A stretch of 5,533 bases of DNA. It comes from Chloroflexota bacterium (GTDB taxonomy: Bacteria > Chloroflexota > Dehalococcoidia > SHYM01). Of the stretch, positions 1 to 5,533 are shown in pieces. Every line of letters begins with the position of its first letter. Position 1 is the first letter of the stretch. Both the position numbers and the translations under genes were made by a program. The stretch is taken from assembly GCA_016199375.1 (NCBI GenBank), contig JACQGV010000110.1:1-5533 (forward strand), in the 5' to 3' direction. The notes beneath the pieces were generated by a model. That model was not told where the DNA came from and did not search any database. It was given only the letters and a program-made list of their open reading frames with translations.

Positions 1-1655
<1,655 letters not shown>

Positions 1656-1672
1656 CGTTACACCCCGCTGCT

Positions 1673-2788
1673 TTAGGCTCGCGCCTCCCTCGACTCCTCC
1701 TGAACTTGCTTCAGACTCAAAGCCAGCCGCCGTCGCTCGGGTTCAATCCGCAGGATCTTAAGGGTGACAACGTCGCCCTCCTTCACCACCTCCTTGGGAT
1801 GCCCGATGCGACGGTCCGAGAGCTCGGAGACGTGCACCAGCCCCTCCACCGCACCCTCCACCCGCGCAAAGGCGCCGAAGGCGGCCAGCTTGGTGATGGT
1901 CCCGGTCACCAACTGGCCGACGCCGTATTTGGAGACGATCTCGTCCCAGGACTCGGGGCGGGCGCGCCGCAGGCTAAGGGCGATGCGTTTGGTCGTCGGG
2001 TCCACCTTCATGACATAGACTTCGACCTCTTGCCCGACCTGCAGGACATCCTGGGGGCTCGCGACCCGCTGCCAGGACAACTCGGAGAGGGGGATCAGCC
2101 CATCCGCGCCGCCCAGGTCCACGAAAGCGCCGAAGTTCCGGATGCCGGTCACCTTGCCCCGGCGCAGCTCCCCTTCCTTCAGCTCATCCAGGAGCCGGGT
2201 TTTCTGCTGCTCGCGCCAGTCCTGCAACGCCGCCCGCTCGGACATTATCAGGCGATTGCGGCGCCGGTTGATCTCAATGACCTTCAGCTTCAGGGACTGC
2301 CCCACCATCTGGGCCATCTGGGGGTTGTCCTCTTGCTCGCCGGCGCGCTCAAGCCGCACGCTGGCGACCTGCGAGACGGGGACAAAGCCGCTGACGCCCT
2401 CGAAGTTCACCAGCAGCCCGCCCTTGTTGTAGCCCTCCACCCGCGCCTCGAAGGTCTCCGCCCGGTCGAAGCAACGCTGTAGCAGCCGCCAGCCCTTCTC
2501 GCCCCGGGCCTTATCGAGGGAAAGCAGCACCTGGCCTTCCTGGTCAGCATTGAGCACGAAGGCCACCAGCTCGTCGCCCACCTTGAGCTTGGCCAGCCCA
2601 TCGGGGCCCAGGGACTGCATCTCCCGGGCCGGGATGAACCCCTCGGACTTGGAACTGATGTCAACCAGAACGCCATCGGGGTCCACCCGCATGACAACAC
2701 CGTCTACGACCTCACCCCGGCTAATGGTCTTGTAGTCATCAAGACCATCCAGGAACTCCTGCATAGGTGGTGCCGGGTTTTGTCGCAT
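1673..2788 (-). CDS. rpsA: 30S ribosomal protein S1 homologue with four S1 domains
   Basis: This is an RNA-binding protein of the ribosomal protein S1 family, expected to act with the 30S subunit in mRNA binding during translation initiation. From the chosen start it has 371 residues and four S1 (OB-fold) domains: about 23-93, 109-184, 205-275 and 290-360. Domains 3 and 4 are the most canonical, with [21 protein letters not shown] and [26 protein letters not shown] cores. Domain 2 ends in the [12 protein letters not shown] segment typical of S1. Four domains is shorter than the six of E. coli and fits Gram-positive-like, cyanobacterial and Chloroflexota S1 proteins. In-frame starts are GTG 2818, ATG 2788 and ATG 2764. 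I prefer 2788 because AGG lies 5 bases upstream and the extra N-terminal residues are not S1-like; the GTG would add 10 residues. It is the first gene of a probable S1-clpC unit behind a strong promoter. A paralogous S1-like regulator cannot be excluded. Confidence 0.93.
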   Translation of the reverse strand: MRQNPAPPMQEFLDGLDDYKTISRGEVVDGVVMRVDPDGVLVDISSKSEGFIPAREMQSLGPDGLAKLKVGDELVAFVLNADQEGQVLLSLDKARGEKGWRLLQRCFDRAETFEARVEGYNKGGLLVNFEGVSGFVPVSQVASVRLERAGEQEDNPQMAQMVGQSLKLKVIEINRRRNRLIMSERAALQDWREQQKTRLLDELKEGELRRGKVTGIRNFGAFVDLGGADGLIPLSELSWQRVASPQDVLQVGQEVEVYVMKVDPTTKRIALSLRRARPESWDEIVSKYGVGQLVTGTITKLAAFGAFARVEGAVEGLVHVSELSDRRIGHPKEVVKEGDVVTLKILRIEPERRRLALSLKQVQEESREARA

Positions 2789-2842
2789 CCTCGCCTGCTT
2801 CCCTGGGCCAGGGATCACTTCCGCTGGGACGGCTTATACCTC

Positions 2843-2871
2843 ATTATAGGGCCTCGCCAGGTATGGGTCAA
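2843..2871 (-). promoter_or_regulatory. Sigma70-type promoter for the S1-clpC unit
   Basis: Read on the minus strand, TTGACC (2871-2866) is followed after exactly 17 bases by a perfect TATAAT (2848-2843). Transcription would start near 2836, giving a leader of about 48 bases to the ATG at 2788 but only about 18 bases to the GTG at 2818. This favours the ATG as the start of the S1 gene. One mismatch to the -35 consensus and none to the -10, at optimal spacing in GC-rich surroundings, is unlikely by chance. Confidence 0.8.
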
Positions 2872-3035
2872 AGCTCCCCAGATGATAGCCCTCCCGGGCC
2901 CAGCCTTGGGGGTATTGCACCATTCTAGTCCCACGCGCTAGCCGTCGCAAGCCCATAGCAGGGCGGGGACCCCTACGAACTGCGCTCGCACAGCGGGCCG
3001 GCTGGAATCAGTAGAAGGGAGCACCCAGGGAGCGG
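2872..3035. other. Spacer between the response regulator and the S1 promoter
   Basis: This spacer lies between the 3' end of the response regulator gene and the -35 element of the S1 promoter. I see no convincing gene or tRNA in it. No intrinsic terminator is visible either: the short GC-rich self-complementary stretches, such as around 2982-2997, have no following T-run. Read-through from the response regulator into S1 is therefore possible. Confidence 0.5.
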
Positions 3036-3692
3036 CTACCGCCTGATGCCAGCCCGCGCTGCCATGACCGCGGCTGCGGTGCGGTCGGAGACACCCAGCT
3101 TGGCGATCAAGTTCTGCACGTGCTTCTTGGCGGTCTCTTCGGAGATGACCAGCGCCTTCGCGACCTCTTTGTTGGTCAGCCCTTCCGTGAGCAGCCGGAG
3201 CACCTCCTGCTCCCGCTGGCTGAGGGCCGCCAGCTTCGCTCGCAGCTCCCCCTGGCCGGGCGCCTCGGGTCTGCCGAGGTGCTCCAGGGCCCGCTGCAGC
3301 AAGTTGCCCTCCACCAGGCTGCCGCCGCTGGTGACGGCGCGCACCGCCTGGAGGATCAGCTCCTGGGAGGCGTCCTTCAACAGATAGCCCGCCGCCCCTG
3401 CCCGCACCGCCTCGACGACCAGGGCCTCGTTGTCATACACGGTGAGCACGATGACTCCGGTCTGAGGGTGCTCCTTTTTGATCTGCTGGGTGGCCTCCAG
3501 GCCATCCAGGGCGGGCATCCGGATGTCCATCAGCACCACATCGGGCCGGAGCTCGTCCGCCTGCCGCACGGCCTGCACACCGTCAGCGGCCTCGCCCACC
3601 AGCTCCACATCGGAGGCCGTCTCCAGGATACAGCGCAGCCCCTGCCGCACGATGGGATGGTCATCCACCAAGAGGACTTTGATGCGGCCCAT
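3036..3692 (-). CDS. NarL/FixJ-family DNA-binding response regulator
   Basis: This is a two-component response regulator: phosphorylation by a sensor kinase should alter its DNA binding. The 218 residues hold a receiver domain (about 3-120) with the acidic pair D10-D11, phosphoacceptor D56 (VVLMDIRMP), T84 and the invariant K106 (YLLKDAS). A LuxR-type helix-turn-helix follows (about 155-215), with LSQREQEVLRLLTEG at 157-171 and the recognition region TNKEVAKALVISEETAKKHV. All key residues are present. The start at 3692-3690 is chosen because MGRIKVLLVDDHP is the family's usual N-terminus and AGAGGT lies 5 bases upstream; the frame stays open to 3767, but that extension is unlike the family. 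No sensor kinase is visible, so the partner lies elsewhere or outside the window. The gene is divergent from gvpA across 330 bases, which makes a role in gas vesicle control possible but unproven. The target genes and signal are unknown. Confidence 0.93.
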   Translation of the reverse strand: MGRIKVLLVDDHPIVRQGLRCILETASDVELVGEAADGVQAVRQADELRPDVVLMDIRMPALDGLEATQQIKKEHPQTGVIVLTVYDNEALVVEAVRAGAAGYLLKDASQELILQAVRAVTSGGSLVEGNLLQRALEHLGRPEAPGQGELRAKLAALSQREQEVLRLLTEGLTNKEVAKALVISEETAKKHVQNLIAKLGVSDRTAAAVMAARAGIRR

Positions 3693-3697
3693 GCCAG

Positions 3698-3703
3698 ACC
3701 TCT
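3698..3703 (-). promoter_or_regulatory. Ribosome binding site of the response regulator
   Basis: AGAGGT on the minus strand lies 5 bases before the ATG at 3692. This decides between that start and the upstream in-frame ATG at 3767, which would add 25 residues with no family resemblance. Confidence 0.6.
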
Positions 3704-3748
3704 GCCTTCGCCCGTCTCCTGACCGCCCGCTAGGCACACGGCCTCTGC

Positions 3749-3754
3749 ATAATA
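3749..3754 (-). promoter_or_regulatory. Possible -10 element for the response regulator
   Basis: TATTAT on the minus strand, directly preceded by TG, lies 57 bases before the response regulator ATG in an otherwise GC-rich region. There is no recognisable -35 box 17 bases upstream, where the sequence is CGGCGC. If it is a real promoter, it would need an activator or another recognition mode. Confidence 0.25.
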
Positions 3755-3800
3755 CACCTCCCCACACCCCTGCGCCGCCCCGCCCTCGCCCGGCCGCTCT

Positions 3801-3846
3801 GAATACTCCAGTCGGGCTACCCGATCAGGTAGGCGCAGAATACTCC
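3801..3846. repeat. Direct repeat GAATACTCC x2 around a small inverted repeat
   Basis: GAATACTCC occurs at 3801-3809 and again at 3838-3846, 37 bases apart start to start. Between them is CTACC-(6)-GGTAG (3817-3832), a 5-bp inverted repeat. The pair lies in the divergent control region, about 110 bases from the response regulator start and 180-220 bases from gvpA. A regulator binding site is a reasonable inference; the sequence alone does not say which protein would bind. Confidence 0.45.
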
Positions 3847-3914
3847 GCCCTGGTGATGTTGCCCGCGCGGGGGCTAGCTTACAGTGTCCTCGGCCACCGA
3901 TACAGGGGGCCAGA

Positions 3915-3933
3915 GGCTCCGGCGGACGGAGCC
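3915..3933 (+). repeat. GC-rich stem-loop upstream of gvpA
   Basis: GGCTCCG (3915-3921) pairs perfectly with CGGAGCC (3927-3933) around a 5-base loop. No T-run follows on either strand, so it is not an intrinsic terminator. If the gvpA transcript starts upstream, this would be a 5' leader hairpin. Confidence 0.5.
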
Positions 3934-3949
3934 CGCTCAGGCCACTCCG

Positions 3950-3981
3950 GCGCTGTGGAACTGGAGGGGAGCCCACAGCGC
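3950..3981 (+). repeat. Second stem-loop in the presumed gvpA leader
   Basis: GCGCTGTGG (3950-3958) is perfectly complementary to CCACAGCGC (3973-3981), with a 14-base loop. It ends 41 bases before the gvpA ATG and leaves the ribosome binding site free. An alternative partner for the left arm exists (AGCGCC at 3982-3987). It could stabilise the gvpA mRNA or bind a regulator; neither role is shown by the sequence. Confidence 0.5.
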
Positions 3982-4022
3982 AGCGCCGAGGGGGCCAGCA
4001 GTCCGGGAAAGGGGGTGCTTGA

Positions 4023-4232
4023 ATGGCGGTTGAGAAGACCATGGCCTCGTCCAGCCTGGCCGAAGTGGTGGACCGGATTCTGGACAAGGGTGTGGTGGTA
4101 GACGCCTGGGTCCGCGTCAGCCTGGTGGGCATCGAGATACTGGCCATCGAGGCCAGGGCTGTGGTGGCGGGCGTGGACACCTTCCTGAAGTACGCCGAGG
4201 CCGTAGGGCTGACGGCGGCGGCCGCGGCCTAG
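4023..4232 (+). CDS. gvpA: Gas vesicle structural protein GvpA
   Basis: This is the small hydrophobic protein that forms the ribbed wall of gas vesicles. The 69 residues are a complete and highly typical Gvp[21 protein letters not shown] (9-28), then [20 protein letters not shown] (30-49), then [14 protein letters not shown] (51-64). These cover the conserved amphipathic helix, beta-hairpin, second helix and C-terminal helix. The C-terminus ends in a run of alanines after GLT, a region that varies among homologues. The ATG at 4023 follows GGGGGTG (4011-4017) with 5 bases between, and MAVEKT is the usual GvpA N-terminus, so the later ATG at 4041 is not the start. It is the first gene of a plus-strand gvp cluster with a long leader region. 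GvpJ and GvpM are paralogues, but their sequences diverge more than this. Only one gvpA copy is visible here. Confidence 0.98.
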   Translation: MAVEKTMASSSLAEVVDRILDKGVVVDAWVRVSLVGIEILAIEARAVVAGVDTFLKYAEAVGLTAAAAA

Positions 4233-4254
4233 GACAGGCGGACAGTTACCAGAA

Positions 4255-4366
4255 GGGGTGGCCACACCCAGTGTGCCCCGCGGCGGCCGGGCTCCCCAGT
4301 GCGGCCGTGATCCCGAAGCGGCGCGGACCCACTGACGCCGGAGGCCCACAGGGGTGTGGCCATCCC
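4255..4366 (+). repeat. Long-range 15-bp inverted repeat in the gvpA-gvpC spacer
   Basis: GGGGTGGCCACACCC (4255-4269) can pair over its whole length with GGGTGTGGCCATCCC (4352-4366). As RNA this is 14 Watson-Crick pairs plus one G-U, enclosing an 82-base GC-rich loop. The arms occupy most of the 173-base spacer between gvpA and the next gene. No T-run follows the right arm, so it is not a classical terminator. It could limit read-through from the abundant gvpA message, protect its 3' end, or be the remnant of a small non-coding element. I see no clear target-site duplication at its ends. Confidence 0.6.
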
Positions 4367-4393
4367 AGCTAAATGGATAGAAGGCACGCAATA

Positions 4394-4400
4394 AGGAGGG
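4394..4400 (+). promoter_or_regulatory. Ribosome binding site of the gvpC-like gene
   Basis: AGGAGGG lies 5 bases before the ATG at 4406 and is the strongest Shine-Dalgarno sequence in the window. It fixes the start at 4406 and not at the in-frame ATG at 4373, which would place the ribosome binding site inside the gene. Confidence 0.85.
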
Positions 4401-4405
4401 TAGCA

Positions 4406-4969
4406 ATGGCAACGCGACAAGAGATGCAAAACCTCGCCCAGGACATTATCGGCTCCTACGAGGCAAGGGTGGAGGGCATCGCCGGGCTCCGGGGGGATGT
4501 CGCCAGCCAGCGCCAGGCAGCGCAGTCCCAGCAGCAAGGGTTCCGGGAGGCCCACCAGGATATGGCGCAGCGGCAGCGGGCCGACCTGGCCCAGGGCCAC
4601 GCCGACGTGGCAGCCGCCGAGGCCGAGCGCAAGGCCGACGTGCAGACCTGGATGGAGCAGGTGACGGCCGCTCACCAGGATATGGCGCAGCAGCAGCGGG
4701 CCGACCTGGCCCAGGGCCACGCCGACGTGGCAGCCGCCGAGGCCGAGCGCAAGGCCGATGTGCAGGCCTGGATAGATCAGGTGACCGCCGAGCACGCTGG
4801 GGCCCAGAAGGAGTGGCGGGACATGGAAGCCACCCTGGCGGCCAAGAGGGCCCACAGCGCCGCCCCGGCGAGAGCGCCGGCACCTATGGCCCCAGCCGCG
4901 CCGGAGGGGGCGCCACCCAGGAGCAAGGCGAAGAAGAGGCCGTCCCACGGACACCGGTCGGGGCGGTGA
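4406..4969 (+). CDS. gvpC: Tandem-repeat protein, probable GvpC-like gas vesicle protein
   Basis: I interpret this as an outer gas vesicle shell protein of the GvpC type, which in known systems binds along the GvpA ribs and strengthens the vesicle. The 187 residues are hydrophilic, rich in A, Q, E and R, almost wholly predicted helical, and have no signal peptide or membrane segment. Residues 1-49 hold a degenerate leading segment. Residues 50-89 and 90-129 are two nearly identical 40-residue repeats starting HQDMAQ and containing [16 protein letters not shown] third, decayed unit begins at H130. The tail (about 151-187) is alanine- and proline-rich and ends very basic ([15 protein letters not shown]). 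The A-x-A-E-x-x-x-K-A-x-x-Q pattern followed by W-M-E-Q-V resembles the cyanobacterial GvpC repeat, and the position between gvpA and gvpN is that of gvpC. Known cyanobacterial repeats are 33 residues, so the identification rests on pattern and context. A generic coiled-coil or phasin-like protein is the alternative. Confidence 0.7.
   Translation: MATRQEMQNLAQDIIGSYEARVEGIAGLRGDVASQRQAAQSQQQGFREAHQDMAQRQRADLAQGHADVAAAEAERKADVQTWMEQVTAAHQDMAQQQRADLAQGHADVAAAEAERKADVQAWIDQVTAEHAGAQKEWRDMEATLAAKRAHSAAPARAPAPMAPAAPEGAPPRSKAKKRPSHGHRSGR
4553..4792 (+). repeat. Two tandem 120-bp repeats inside the gvpC-like gene
   Basis: Bases 4553-4672 and 4673-4792 align without gaps at 112 of 120 positions, including an uninterrupted identical run of 66 bases (4573-4638 against 4693-4758). 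The period is exactly 40 codons, so the frame is kept. Most differences are clustered near the 3' end of the unit. Silent positions are conserved too, which points to recent duplication or gene conversion. Confidence 0.95.
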
Positions 4970-4974
4970 CATCC

Positions 4975-5533
4975 ATGGCCAGGGAAGGACTGACAACCCT
5001 GCTCGAGCCGCGCCCGCTGCCTAACTTTGTCGAGACGCCCTTCATCCAGGACCTGGTGGGCCGCGCCCTGACCTACCTGGCCGCCGGCTTCCCCGTCCAC
5101 TTCCGCGGGGCCTCGGGCACCGGCAAGACCACCCTGGCCATGCACGTAGCCAGCAAGCTGGGCCAGCCGGTGGTGATGATCCACGGCGACGAGGAGTTCT
5201 CCACCTCCGACCTGGTGGGCAGCGACAACGGCTACCGCACGCGGAAGGTGATAGACAACTTCATCCACTCCGTCCTGAAGACGGAGGAGAGCGTGAGCCG
5301 GCACTGGATAGACAACCGGCTCACGGTGGCCTGCCGCTATGGCTTCACCCTTGTCTACGACGAGTTCACCCGCTCCCGTCCCGAGGCCAACAACGTCTTC
5401 CTCTCGGTGCTCCAGGAGAAGATGCTGGACCTGCCAGCCTCCAGAGAGGGGGAGGGCTACCTGCGGGTCCACCCCCAGTTCACGGCCATCTTCACCAGCA
5501 ACCCCGAGGAGTACGCCGGAGTCTACCGGAGCC
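4975..5533 (+). CDS. gvpN: Gas vesicle protein GvpN, AAA+ ATPase (3' end outside window)
   Basis: GvpN is a MoxR-like AAA+ ATPase needed for full gas vesicle assembly and enlargement in characterised clusters. The 186 visible codons start [20 protein letters not shown]. Walker A is GASGTGKTT (45-53), Walker B is [18 protein letters not shown] (124-141, with D129-E130), and the sensor-1 region is [13 protein letters not shown] (171-183, with N176). [13 protein letters not shown] (70-82) is also typical of GvpN. Known GvpN proteins are roughly 270-350 residues, so the C-terminal part lies beyond the edge. The ATG at 4975 comes 5 bases after the stop of the gvpC-like gene, indicating coupled expression, with GGGGCGGTG before it as a weak ribosome binding site. 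Related MoxR ATPases share the Walker motifs, but the N-terminal and sensor sequences together with the gvpA neighbour make GvpN the clear choice. Confidence 0.96.
   Translation, partial: MAREGLTTLLEPRPLPNFVETPFIQDLVGRALTYLAAGFPVHFRGASGTGKTTLAMHVASKLGQPVVMIHGDEEFSTSDLVGSDNGYRTRKVIDNFIHSVLKTEESVSRHWIDNRLTVACRYGFTLVYDEFTRSRPEANNVFLSVLQEKMLDLPASREGEGYLRVHPQFTAIFTSNPEEYAGVYRS
5292..5325 (+). repeat. 10-bp perfect inverted repeat within gvpN
   Basis: CGTGAGCCGG (5292-5301) is complementary to CCGGCTCACG (5316-5325) around a 14-base loop, inside the codons for residues 106-117. Coding constraint explains part of it. A role as mRNA structure is possible but unsupported. Confidence 0.4.

Larger units (their letters stand above)
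3693..4022. other. Divergent intergenic region between the response regulator and gvpA
   Basis: These 330 bases have no protein-coding gene that I can support; the open frames across them read through into neighbours in the wrong frame and have no recognisable content. The region must carry the start signals of both divergent units. From left to right it holds a possible -10 for the response regulator (3749-3754), a direct repeat with a small inverted repeat between its copies (3801-3846), two GC-rich stem-loops (3915-3933 and 3950-3981), and the gvpA ribosome binding site (GGGGGTG, 4011-4017). I could not identify a convincing sigma70 promoter for gvpA. Confidence 0.7.

Noticed and set aside
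1706..2482. Plus-strand open frame of 258 codons opposite the S1 gene
   Set aside because: It is antisense to clear S1 domains, has no recognisable motif, and is explained by GC-rich codon bias.
3851..3904. Candidate gvpA promoter (TTGCCC or CTTACA with TACAGT or GATACA), or a sigma54 site at TGGTGATGTTGC
   Set aside because: The sigma70-like hexamers are poor and spaced only 15 bases apart. For sigma54 the GG and GC are 7 bases apart and not 10.
3478..4180. Open frames crossing the response regulator to gvpA intergenic region on both strands
   Set aside because: They overlap real genes in the wrong frames, have no family-like sequence and show no good ribosome binding sites.
4352..4372. 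Intrinsic terminator after gvpA
   Set aside because: The stem is strong but its loop is 82 bases and no T-run follows the right arm, so the classical form is not met.
4553..4792. CRISPR-like repeat array
   Set aside because: There are only two adjacent 120-bp units without spacers, and both are in frame within a protein-coding gene.
4229..4996. Minus-strand open frame of 255 codons over the gvpC-like gene, with internal repeats
   Set aside because: Its repeats simply mirror the 120-bp duplication of the plus-strand gene. The plus frame has a strong ribosome binding site and fits the gvp operon, whereas this frame also runs across the spacer.

Overview
The window is GC-rich bacterial chromosomal DNA holding six protein-coding genes in two divergent blocks. 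The left block, on the minus strand, is a housekeeping and regulatory segment: a NarL/FixJ-type response regulator (3036-3692), a four-domain ribosomal protein S1 homologue (1673-2788), and the N-terminal two thirds of a ClpC-type AAA+ unfoldase (1-1655, cut by the window edge). The right block, on the plus strand, is the start of a gas vesicle cluster: gvpA (4023-4232), a tandem-repeat protein that I interpret as a GvpC-like shell protein (4406-4969), and gvpN (4975-5533, cut by the window edge). The order A-C-N matches the start of the classical cyanobacterial gvp cluster.

The ClpC N-terminus, the four-domain S1 and the codon bias towards G/C suggest a high-GC bacterium. The ClpC sequence reminds me most of Chloroflexota (Dehalococcoidia-like) proteins, but this is recollection and not a search result. 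Actinobacteria or another high-GC lineage is not excluded.

S1 and clpC are probably one transcript: 17 bases separate them, and a near-consensus sigma70-type promoter (TTGACC, 17 bp, TATAAT) lies just upstream of S1. The response regulator is on the same strand but is separated from S1 by about 250 bases that contain that promoter, so it is probably a separate unit. Between the response regulator and gvpA is a 330-base divergent intergenic region with a direct repeat (GAATACTCC twice) and two GC-rich stem-loops in the presumed gvpA leader. It is the natural place for control of gas vesicle expression, and the adjacent response regulator is a candidate regulator, although nothing in the sequence proves this.

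In the gvp block, GvpA would build the gas vesicle wall, the repeat protein would bind its outside as a stiffening layer, and GvpN (an AAA+ ATPase) would assist assembly. The most distinctive items are the GvpC-like protein, which has two 40-residue repeats that are 112/120 identical at DNA level, and a 15-bp inverted repeat enclosing most of the gvpA-gvpC spacer.
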